DNA of 64,000 nt, taken from contig OX387606.1 of assembly GCA_947568835.1 (NCBI GenBank), forward strand, positions 18,199,940 through 18,263,939, read 5' to 3'. The position numbers and the translations under genes are program-made. The notes beneath the pieces were generated by a model that saw only the letters and a list, made by a program, of their open reading frames with translations, did not search any database and was not told where the DNA came from. Positions 47,721-58,610 of the stretch are shown piece after piece. Each line of letters begins with the position of its first letter. The stretch's first letter is position 1. Source of the stretch: Protonemura montana (Eukaryota; Arthropoda; Insecta; Plecoptera; Nemouridae).

Positions 47721-48237
47721 GTGTTAAACCATTTTTATTTCGGTACAGCCTCCAGAGTGTTTCACTGTTACACCTATCAAAACTAAGTATATCTCAAGGA
47801 GCCGTGAAAGTCGAAAGACAAACTGTGATCTTCCCTTCCCATCAGGTCCAAAGCACTCATTGGGCATTGTCATTATTCAAACGCCTGTGACATAGACGAC
47901 GTGTTTTAAGCTTCATGGTGTATTGTTGTCGTTCACAAGCATCATCACATGGCAGGAAGCAGAAGACGAGCTCAATGGCCATGTTGGAGGCGTGTATTTA
48001 TCTTTACACATTCTCTGTATTCCGTATCTCATTTACATGCATACGAACCGTGAGCTAATTTCAACGAAGCTGTCACTCGAAGCACAGTACTCAATTAATG
48101 CAAAACAAGTTGCTGTTTCATACAAACGTTCAAAAAAGCTGCCAGCAAACTGATACCGAAACTTCGATCACGAACGTCTGGCAAAAGTGATTGCGATTAA
48201 TTTTTTTTTTTTTTTTGCGCTTAGGCGTCGAATTTAA
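47721..48237. other. Gene-free sequence
   Basis: I see nothing annotatable here. Confidence 0.4.
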
Positions 48238-48545
48238 ACGAAGCAAAGCGTTTGGCCATGCTTTAATAAAAGCTGTAATGTCAGAGCCAGTAGTCTGAAC
48301 CTTGTTTGAAAGCTCTTATGGCAGATTATTGTAAATAAATATGGATAGTATGATGTATAGTTTTTTTTTTGTAGTGTTATCTTTATAAATTATTATTTGC
48401 GTCAATTTTATAGCAAGCAAAGCTTTGGCTGCTTTATGGCTGCTTTAATAAAAGGTATAATGTCAGAGGTCTAGCTTTTTTAAATCTACTGTCACTGCAA
48501 AAACTATGGATAGCGCAATTTACAATATGCCTTATAGATTACGAT
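48238..48545 (+). repeat. Imperfect tandem duplication, about 173 bp
   Basis: AGCAAAGCGTTTGGCCATGC, then TTTAATAAAAGCTGTAATGT and CAGAG at about 48241, recurs in diverged form at about 48414 (AGCAAAGCTTTGGCTGC, then TTTAATAAAAGGTATAATGT and CAGAG). TATGGATAG occurs downstream in both units. It is an old two-unit duplication with poly(T) tracts between. Confidence 0.6.
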
Positions 48546-50980
48546 TAGCTTTCTAAAAGCAGCGAGGAATTTCCTGCACATGTACAGCTTTGATTTTAAA
48601 AGTTTTCCTTTTATCTACCGTTACCAATTAGTATTTAAAAAGCTTTTTTTGTTTTTGTTAATGTGTCCCTCGTGAGTTTCAGCCATAGGGGGGATAAATG
48701 TAGATTGTATAGTTATTTTCTCCGTGTCCAAAGGGTTAACTTGCTTCCTTTTTTCCGAGTCCGAAATCTCGTGTGAAATACATAATTCAACAGCTGCAAG
48801 AAGTGCCAGACAGGGCGTTAATCTATCATCACCATGAATAGGCACACGGGGTCGTGCCTGCCCAGCGAATCATTCACATTCGCACAATTTTCACAGCATG
48901 CACCCCTCCCTGTGCGGCATTCAGCGTAAAACGTACGGGACAAGCTGTGCATGTATCGATAGCACGATCGAATAAAGAGGCCCGTGAAATATCGTTCAAA
49001 CTGCAAAGAGCCATAAAAACTTGTGAAATATTGTCACCTTATTTCGCGATGGTCGCGCGGGCGTAACAGTTCGAGAGCGCTCGGGCTCTTTACATATAAA
49101 ATCTTTGGAAAAATTGAAAACTCTTTTCATATGGTTATCGTTTCACATTTTGCGAAACAATCAGAACCGGTGTCATTTATGATTACGAACGCGGAAAAGG
49201 TGCCGGCGCGATATACGAATGATGTGCCTGTTTGAAACATCGACCTAGAAAAAAAAGAGGGAATACTTGAATTTTGTTGGCGTTCCTTTGCCCCGAACCT
49301 TTTTTTCTTGTTCCTGTAAATCTTTAAGTGTTTGTGACCTACAGATGATGTAGGTGGAGAGTTAAAAGAATCGTTTTTTATTTTGCTGGAAAAACTTGTT
49401 TCCCTTCAATACTCGAAATATAGGAATGAACGGGTGGCAACGCACACGGCAAATGATTTCATATCATTTGAAATTAACCTATGTGGGTGTAATTATACAC
49501 AAATATGCCTTTGAACATATAAACCAGTGGGCTGCATCGCACTGTAGCTTTTCGATCTATGATTTTTTAAATATGAATACAAAGAACCTTTTCAATACTA
49601 CATATTGATCAGCAAAAATAATTGAAATTGCTCGTGGTCATCTCCCATTATATCGTGTGTATAGAACGAAAAGAGCCTAAAATTATTTCCAATTTCCCTA
49701 AATATAGAAAATGTAATCCGAATCGTATATTTTCCTTTGCTTCGTTTCCAAAAAGCCAGACAAGAGCAGTAAGACTTTCTTATGTATTTTTCCGGATTGG
49801 GGGTTTTTTTATATTTTCGCTTCCTGCCTGGTCCTTTCTCGCATCCACCTCAGACTCGCCGTTGCAGAAAATGCGTGCCGTCCACGCTCGGGGCATCGAC
49901 AAACCGACGCGTAGATGCCGCAGCCATTAATCCACGCGTGATATTGTCAGAGCAAAATGTATTATAAAACCAATCCAGTCGAATGAATAAACGAACGAAG
50001 GACATCCACCGGATACGCTAGACATGAGAAGATATATATTTTTAATATTTCATCTGGATATCTGTTAGGTGTGGCCTGGTAGGAACTGTGTCGCCATATA
50101 TCTCGTCACTGGAAAGAGGTAGCGATTGCGGTGGGACCCAATATTTTACCGACGTCCCTCGCGCGAAATGTGGAATTTACATGAGTTTTGCAAAAGCTGT
50201 GACATTAATTGATGGTAAATTTGAGGTGAACCAATTACAGGGCGGCTCAGCAGGCGAGATTGGAAGCTCTTGTGCCATCATTTCATGTGGATGTTGGAAT
50301 TCAAACAGTCAGTCAGATACATCACCAAAAGCTTTGTGCCATTCTTTTTCGTAACACATTGATTGATTTTACATTTTGATGTGATTCAGCATTTTTCTTC
50401 TTTCTCTCCCGACGTGCACCATTTATTTTTGGACCAATGCTGTATTAAGCGTGTAGAAAAATAGTTTATTTTCGTGGGACGCTTTTAGAATTTACAATTT
50501 GAAGTTAAAATAGTATGTGTACGATTGTATTTCTAATATTTTTAAGGCAAATGTTTTATTTTTCTATCCACTTAGCACAATTCATTTCTAGATTTCTGAC
50601 ATATGCATGGCCGATTTTTTTAGGAATTAATTAGGGTAGGTGCACAAAATAGAATTGGTAATTATTTGCTTCTTCCAGCTGAAATAGTGTAAGTCTCCCA
50701 AGTTAATATGTTTTATTTTCTTCAAATATATAGCCATTGAGTTTAAAGATATTTTCAGATGGTCAGCGCTTAACTTAACGATCGATGTACACGTATCGAT
50801 ATTTTTAGTCGTAACCATTCAATTTTAAACGTTTATTAAAATGTCCGACTGCAAGTACCTTCGGGTGGCACCTATCATTTCCATGTGTAGCCGGTTCGTT
50901 AGCTTACCAGACAGTTTAACATTTACAATGGCTGATTGATTGATAAGTGAAGTTTGACGTCACATTATTTTGATGTGGAA
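48546..50980. other. Gene-free region
   Basis: No exon is supported. There is a moderately CpG-rich stretch at 48840-49090. The remainder is AT-rich. Confidence 0.4.
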
Positions 50981-50998
50981 TAGTTCCACGTGGAACTA
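50981..50998. promoter_or_regulatory. Perfect 18-bp palindrome with CACGTG core
   Basis: TAGTTCCACGTGGAACTA equals its own reverse complement. Its centre is CACGTG, the E-box core bound by bHLH factors such as Myc/Max, USF and Clock types. It lies about ten bases outside a truncated 5S SINE. Whether it is bound is unknown. Confidence 0.5.
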
Positions 50999-51007
50999 GT
51001 CTGATGG

Positions 51008-51162
51008 CTCCACAAATCTGTCGATAGGTTGATAAGCAAGGTGAATGAAGTTTCTCTATTAAATTTCATCCCTCCAACCTCTCCCCCGAACAGAACTGGT
51101 CTTGTGTACGAAGGTCACCCATCCAATACCTGACCCAGCCCAGTGTTGCTTAACTTCGGTGA
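51008..51162 (-). mobile_element. 5S-rRNA-derived SINE, copy E (partial)
   Basis: On the minus strand the copy starts inside the 5S part at TCACCGAAGTTAAGCAACAC, then TGGGCTGGGTCAGGTATTGG and ATGGGTGACC. This is the cleanest promoter core of the five copies. It runs into TTCTGTTCGGGGGAGAGGTT and AACTTCATTCACCTTGCTTA and stops near ATTTGTGGAGCC. Both the first 5S bases and the 3' half of the body are missing. Confidence 0.8.
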
Positions 51163-53650
51163 ATTTTAGGGAGTTTCAAGATCTGACTCTACTTAAAAAC
51201 CCAATGGTAAAGCTGGGTATAAGATACGTACACAACTTAAAATGTAATACATTTCTCATAAACACAAGTACAAATCAAAATGGGGTCTGGACTACAAAAA
51301 GTGACGCGGTAATAGAATCTGTGGTAATAGTATGCAATGCGTACCATAGACAGAAGCGAACTAACAACCTGGTGTAACGAGGTTATCACAACGCAATCAT
51401 GATTCAAGAAAAATACCCGTATACTTACCAACCATACTCTCTGATGTTTTCACACGTACAGCGAATTTCATTTGCGAAATGAAAACCCGGTGAAGCTGCA
51501 CCGTTTTTATCGAAAACAATTAAACAATAAACTCACAGAATATCTCGCTAAATTAAAAACTGTCTGTGTACACCCATGCTCATTTTACCTACGTGCACTA
51601 CACAGCTTTACATAGCACAATCAAGTATTCAAAAGTTACTAATGGATAACGGACATTCCTTTCCGTCATGTTAAATATCACGAAAATATGACATTTACTG
51701 GATTCATGACACCACACAACCCAACCATCAACCGCATAATTAATTGAACTGATTACCCACGCCCGGCAGTAATGCACTTTACGTCACAGAGATCATACCT
51801 TTTATATTTAACAGAGTTTCCACGATTTATAAAACAGCCAACCGTATGTAAATCGCTATCCTATTTTATAATTTATCTGTCTGCGGCATTTCGAGCTTAG
51901 CGAAACGCTGGCCACGTTCAACTGCGTGTGTTTTATTGTGAGCCCGAACTGGCATCAGTCACGGGGCTATCGGTTTATTCCAGGCTCTGGTTAACGACCC
52001 AATTAGATGGCAATAATGATTTAAGTGCTGACAATTAGGCAATTCATATTATATGCGATTTACGTTCGGTTGGAAAAGATACAGCGTTTGTTATGTATCG
52101 GATTCGAATGTACTACATAAATGTACTGCGTTGGTTTATGAATGTTGTTTCTATCGCTTGTGATCTTTGTGGTAATGATAACTTTCAATAGTCTTCTGCC
52201 CGACAAAAAGTGATAGAACAATGAATATTTTAGGTTAAATATAAGTACGATCTTTGTTATTAAAAAAATAATAACAACATTGTATTTTAAAATTGGTAGT
52301 TACGCTAAATCAAGAGAATAATTATATCTAAACTACATGTACAACTAAAGACTCGTGATGCATCTTAAATGGGACTTGTTAATTTTTGAACAAATAAAGT
52401 ACGAGTTTTCTGCGAGAAGAAAAGCGTCTGCGATAAAAATGATAAAGCTCAAAGATGTTCTAATAAATGAATAAAATCGGATCAGTGTAAAAATAAATAT
52501 TTTAAAACGAGTGATTTTTATCTCGATTTTTAATTTTTAATTAAGGAAACTGTAGAGGAAAACAAAGAAAAAATTAATAATACAAATGGAATAGCATCTC
52601 GTTTATGAGAGTCTTATGCTTTTATGATCCATCTTTTAACACGTTTTGCTAAAAGATAGATGGAAATTTAAAAAAATCTTCTTATAAGTGATGATGACAA
52701 CGCTTCGTTTATCCAAATCAAATTTGTTTTTTAACAAAATTGAGTGGTGAGTGGATTCAAATAGTACGTGCTTACAAGTCACCCGGTCTCCAAAGAACAT
52801 TTGGGCCAGCCCTTGGCAGTGCTGGTAGTGGTTGCACTTCCTTAGTTACTCAGGGACCTTCCTGAACTTTCCCAGAACCGAAGGTCATATGTTAACGTCT
52901 TATCTTTGATCCTAATTTAAAGAATTTGGAAGAAAAGCAGTCACTCCATCAAAGCAGAATGCTCAGAGAAGTTGTTCCCAAAATTTTCCTTTTTGATTTA
53001 GTATTTTCGTAATTCTATGTCAATGCTTATATCCCTAAAATCCCTAAAAAGCTAATGTTTTAAATTCCCAGTTATCTCTCTGCTTTTGATTCCACTTATT
53101 GTACCATTTAAATAATTTAAAGTGGATCATTCAATGGACAAATTAAGATTGGGCTAAGCTGCGGTGTAGGCGAATATAAGTGGCTGCCATACTGCCACCT
53201 AAAACTGACTACGACGCTATTTCCAGCACTCAGACGAAATTAAAATTCGACGCAAAGGGCGCGTGGAATGAGACACATTTAAATTAGAGTGGAACCGGAG
53301 TCCACCCCCGAAAAAAAAAACACGTGCTCCTTTTATCCTACGCAAGTTTACGCGTAGGGTGGTACAAAATCCAACACGGGGACACGCCGACAAAGGTTTA
53401 AGTCGTTTCGCATGGGTATACTTTGCCTACGAAGACAATCCATTGGCAAATCATGGTCTCTCTTTCAGTCGCAACTTGAAAGCATCAATTCTAGTAAAGA
53501 GTGTTCAATCAAGTCGACTAGAAAGAAATTCAGTCCTCGTTCAAGGAAAAGCCATGAGAGATATATATCCACCAACGTCCCCATCCACTTCGGCTATATC
53601 ATCTTTGCTCTTCATCTAAAACGATGAATTTTAAACTTACAAGGTCTTTC
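51163..53650. other. Gene-free AT-rich sequence
   Basis: No exon is supported and I recognise no repeat. Confidence 0.4.
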
Positions 53651-54040
53651 TCACCTCTGAAATATATTTTGTAAAAAAAAAAAACTGAAAACCAACCCTC
53701 TCTCATACTTATTTCCATAATAATTTACATGTATAAAGCCTAGCGAGTCTATTAACACCATTAAGGTGATATCACTTTCATCCACGCCGAAGTCTTGTAG
53801 ATCGCAAGTTACAAGTTTTGCGTCGTCGCGTAATTTGTATCCACCCGCGTGAGCTTCCCTCAAGAACCCCCTTGACGAAATTATCATTTTATTATAATAA
53901 TCTGACGACGAAAACTCCATTATTATGTTAACCCTGTCTCTATAGCCTTCTTTTATAGATCCATTACGAGTAACGTTATTACACTGCAAAGATGAAACCG
54001 TAACCTTAAGGGTTGGGAAATTTTTAGTGAACTGTGCCAT
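53651..54040 (-). CDS. Unassigned 129-codon open frame
   Basis: I do not recognise the product. The ATG at 54040 opens a frame of 129 codons. The first 115 or so residues look protein-like: mixed charge, alternating hydrophobic residues, segments such as FGVDESDITLMVLIDSLGFI and FSSSDYYNKMIISSRGF. After about residue 115 the frame runs through a T-rich tract (FSFFFLQNIF) that looks non-coding. The real end may lie earlier, or the frame may continue by splicing: an AG|GTGAGA donor-like site overlaps the stop. There is no signal peptide or known motif. It could be a small lineage-specific gene, one exon of a larger gene, a decayed element or chance. Confidence 0.3.
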   Translation of the reverse strand: MAQFTKNFPTLKVTVSSLQCNNVTRNGSIKEGYRDRVNIIMEFSSSDYYNKMIISSRGFLREAHAGGYKLRDDAKLVTCDLQDFGVDESDITLMVLIDSLGFIHVNYYGNKYERGLVFSFFFLQNIFQR

Positions 54041-56652
54041 TCGGAAAATGTTATCACTTGTCGTTTCAAACTAGATAGGTAATAAAACGAGATTAAGATT
54101 CATTTTCGTCAGTGGTGTGTGCTTGGTCTGTCAGTTTGAATAATACATTCTGAAGCTGCAGAGATTTTCAGGAGCCGAAGTCGAAGATTCTGGCTGATCC
54201 ATGAGAGTCCTGACAATTGCCAGCACTGCTTCAATTTGTTGCATTGCTCAATCGCTTTTTTGAAAGCATGAAAATAGAACGTCGATAGAATTCGAGCACC
54301 TTACATCGAACAGTGTTGTATCCACCGCACTATGCAATATTAATCCAATTTCTAAATTGTCCCAACAAAATTGCAGTGTGACTACGAAAATTTAAATCGA
54401 TTTTTTGATAGGTTCCATTATGTGAAAAAATCGCAAAACCTCTAGAAGATAGCGACGGAATTCTCGTTTAAGAAGTCAGATCGTCTCACCCCGGGCGGTT
54501 TGCGAGATAAAACGCATTATTATTAGAAGAGACAATGCTCGGTAGTCGTTATAAATCATCATTACATGGCCTAACGTAGAAATTTACACGACAAGACCAC
54601 GGTATGAGCTGGAGATGCTTTGCTGGCGGGATATGAGAATATTGTCTTCCAAACATCTGTATGTATGAAGTAAACTTACCGGTAGGAAGCTGCACAGAAG
54701 AAAAATATGACAGTTTATTTTGATTAAAGTTGCGCGACTATGGGTTCTACGACTAGGCACTGTAAAGCTGAAAATTATTTAAATTACGCGGTTGTGGCTA
54801 GTTGATACTAATGACAAAGAATAAACAATCTTTCAGCTTGCTTAGAAACCGTATAAGACCACAAAGAGCATCTTTCCATGCTGCCATATTGGTAACGTTT
54901 CATTAGACTAATGGGCAAGGGCAAGCACTAGCATTTAATTGGTCAGGCTTATAAATTATCGTCTACGATTATTTGCAATCCAGTTCACTGATACTAAGAT
55001 ATTCTGAAACTGAAAGAAAGTTAGTAAAACCATTGTCAACTGCAAAGTACAAGCAATGAACGATATAAAAAGTGCATTCGTTGAACTACAAATACATAGC
55101 CTTGTCGATTAGAAGTTGTATTATTTCAAAATATAATCAGCAATTTGAACCCGAACATTCTTGAATTGTCCTACCAAACCTCTAAAGCATTCGTTCACCT
55201 TCATAGCAAATGTGACTTCTGATAATAGAACGTTACTCTTATTAGGCGAACTACCATAGCCGTGTCAAACAAAACTAAGTAAACTCAGAAAATTCAGCTT
55301 GAAAGCGTTAATCAAAATTAAAATCAAGGCCCAACACATTTCTCTCTGAACCATAATAGTAATACCAACGTCTATCAAACCATCTCTGATAAACGCCCCT
55401 AAATAAGACATCATCTCCAAAGTAGTAATTTAGTACGAACAAACCCTCCGAGGCGTCATCTTGATCCGACAAGTTGACCTGACCAAGTAAAGGGCGAGAA
55501 GGCGAAAATGGTGAGACAATTGTACCATCCGGCGATAAGGGGTCGCTACGCGCTCAATTCTACAACGTGGTAGGAATGAGTCATCAACTGTACTCAGCCA
55601 TGTCAGACATGTTTGCTAAGTTTAGATTTACGGTAATTCAGTTGGCCCTCGTTTATTTCAACCTATATAACAGCAAGGGTTGTGGATGTGGTCCCATGAA
55701 ACATGTTAATGAGTTCGAGTAACAGTTCCCTTGGGAATGGGCTCAATAGTATAACAGTCACACTTTGCTGCCCAGTTGCCCACAATGGCTGCTGGATGTG
55801 CCTTAGTGCGTAGTGCCTATTCCCGGTGCCCACACCTGAGTAGAAAGCGTTGAATATCAAGCATATTCTATGCCGGGAGCCGTCTGACGGATTGGGAAGT
55901 ACAATGTTGAAGGAACTTTATGCCAAAACGCGAACCCTAGCTAGTGGTGAATTGAATGGGAAGCGCCATGAATTGTAGGAAAGTTATTGTTTGGGACGAA
56001 AGGGTTTTTGTTGTAATCAGAAAGAAATATTTCGACAGAAGAAACACTGATTAAGCAGGTGTTTGATTGAAGCTGATCGCCGGTTGACTTTTTAACAAGT
56101 TTAACAAGTTTCTGGTTGACCCGTCGATATAATTACTAGTTGTAATCATAAACGCCTGGACACAGGATAATTTATTACTTTTAAAAATTACTAACTTTGT
56201 GACCTTGGGCTCAAACTTGACAGAAAATATTAAACTTTAGTTGTGAAACTAAATAAAATCTCGAAATCTGACCCTTTAATCTTCCTGTATTAGGTATTTC
56301 CATGAAATACTAGAAAAAAAAAAATGTTATTGGAAAGTGAAATAGATAAGAAATCATAAACATTTGATTGTGAGTTGTGACAGAAACTATTTTTTTGTCA
56401 TTTTGGTGATTTGAAATTGTTCGTGAACTCCGAGGAGCCGCTGGTTTATTATATAATTGCGTTTGTAGGTAAAGTCCTATGACTTAATACTAACGTTTAT
56501 TTTATCGGTAAAACGTGATAACAGTGGTGACCACACGATGGCGTTTGCGGCTACCTTTTCAAAAAACCACTACAAGAAAATAATAAAGACTCAAAATATT
56601 GAGTCTACCACATGTAAACCAATCGTTGAAGTAAGCATTCTTAATTATTAAT
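54041..56652. other. Gene-free AT-rich sequence
   Basis: I see nothing to annotate here. Confidence 0.4.
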
Positions 56653-56820
56653 TGAGCGTAAACCAGTCTCAAATGCGAGGATTCAGCGAGAAATAACGAA
56701 ATGCAATTTCTGAACACTCTAAACGACGGTGACTATAGATAGGAGCATCCTCCAATTTTTTTGGTAAAGTAGTCATCTGGCGATTATTTTTCGCGAAGAC
56801 AGTTTAAGATTAGCGCTGGT
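56653..56820 (+). repeat. Unclassified dispersed repeat, copy 2
   Basis: This matches 23299-23458 in order and orientation (TGAGCGTAAACCAGTCTCAA, GCGAGAAATAACGAA, GGTAAAGTAGTCAT, GATTAGCGCT). Between blocks the two copies have diverged with small length differences. No coding or terminal repeats are visible. Confidence 0.65.
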
Positions 56821-58434
56821 CTTCTGACTATACTTATACATTCAATGGTCGAAGCTCAAACACGTGAGAGAAGTAGGTTGGGAGCAAGTAGCCTATAACG
56901 TTTTGTTGTTGTACTTGACCAAGCTATTCTTTTGGTAGACTGCAATTAAAAATCAACAATATGTCAAGACATGAAATGAATGGCAATCACTATTGACCTA
57001 TAAGTAATCACTAAAAGAGTACATTTGTGTCGTTATGTACAAAAATTTACTAGTCAATACCACCCTTTTACGCAATTACATTGATTTGTTTGGCAGGTTA
57101 ACTCGAACAGAAATGCCAGGACACGAAAGTAAATACAAGTACTCGCATTAAATTAGGTAATAAAACAATTTGCGGCCACGTTGTAAACTAGACTAAGATG
57201 ATTGAGACGTGAGTGAAACCAGTGGTAACATTTCACGCTGCTTGCCAGGCTAATCACAATCAGTATGCCCCTGCTAGCTATATTATTCATTGCATGAGCT
57301 GAATCAGTACAAATCTCGTAGATACCTCGGTAAATACGCTTTCTTGTGTCTTCTACGCATAATGGAGCCTCCAATTAAGTGGTGTAGTTGAGATTAAAAT
57401 CATTGTTTGCTCCTGGTATCAACTGCTCTTGTTCAAATATTACTTTATATTCGTCGAATCGAAAGCTTGTTTGTTAATATCGTTATGCGTAGATACAAAA
57501 TAATTCAAGTTAAGATTCAGTCTTCGTGCAGTGAAATAAATTAAATTTACATAGAATTTTATAAAAGATAAATTAATAGGAATGGGAAATAATAGACTTC
57601 CTTGTACATCTTTTGCTTTGTTATCTACATGGGTAACTAAACACCTGTGTCTTTTTTGACGAAACTTGCAATACTCACAAAACAAAGTATTTGACACGTT
57701 TCATCGCCTGCCCACGAGATTTCGATGAAGAACGAAATTGTTGTTTTGTCAAATGCCAATGAAACAACGAATTTCAAATACAGGCAAACAAGCGCAAATT
57801 TAATGAGGAATTGTATTTGAACTGCCCCGCGTATTGATGTGGCCCACCATCCCAATTCAAGCAAATAAAAGTTTTCTTTTATATATTTTTCTGTGTCGCG
57901 TCTGTGTTCCTGTGCCCACGTTAATATTTGCCAAGTCATGAGGAATCGAATAGATTCGTTGCTATGGACAGCATGGTACGCTCCTTTGGGCTAGCCTGTC
58001 TCCCGACCGTAACGTTTCTTGAAACCGGGCTATAGTTTTCTAAGGATGCTAAGATGGAGAGAGACTCGAATAAAATACTGTCGGACGCGCTGTGTTGGTC
58101 ATCGGAAAACAAACAACAATGTGTTACACTTTGGGTTGGTTTTCAAAAAAATTGCCTCCAAGTTAAGTAACATGCCGCAGAATAGAATTAGTATCACATT
58201 TTTTGATTGCCTGAAGTGATTTGATATTTAAAATTAATTGCTTTGTCTGTCACTATAACTAGACTAAGAAAAGATCTTTAAAAAACGGTTCGTAACATAT
58301 CATACTGCATGCAAATGATAACATGATCTTCTAAAAAAATCAACACACTTTTATAATTTTATCCAACACTTCAAACAGCGTGAATAAAATTCAAAAATAT
58401 ATTAAAAAAACAAAAAAAAAACGTGAACAGTATG
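56821..58434. other. Gene-free AT-rich sequence
   Basis: No exon is supported. A minus-strand TATATAAAAG at about 57874-57883 is TATA-box-like but no transcript can be attached to it. Confidence 0.4.
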
Positions 58435-58610
58435 TTCGTCTTACCCGCGTCGCGTCACGTCGTGGCGTCGTGACGGCGTCGGCGTCGGCGTCGGCGTCGC
58501 TCGATGTGTGGCGTTCAACGGCCCAGCGCCGACTAGCGTTGGGACGCCAACGTCCGTCCTCCACGGGCACGCGTCGGTAGCGCGCACGCCTTCCGAGGGA
58601 CGCTGACAGA
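58435..58610. repeat. CpG-dense GGCGTC island
   Basis: A sharp GC-rich block in AT-rich DNA with (GGCGTC)4 at about 58474-58498 and many more GCGTCG/GACGCC words on both sides. It is the largest of the GACGCC islands in the window. No protein-like frame crosses it. Confidence 0.7.

Noticed and set aside
57637-57939. Minus-strand frame of 100 codons near a TATA-like box
   Set aside because: It has stretches of protein-like look but I recognise no family and find no transcript structure; the TATATAAAAG lies inside the frame, not before it.
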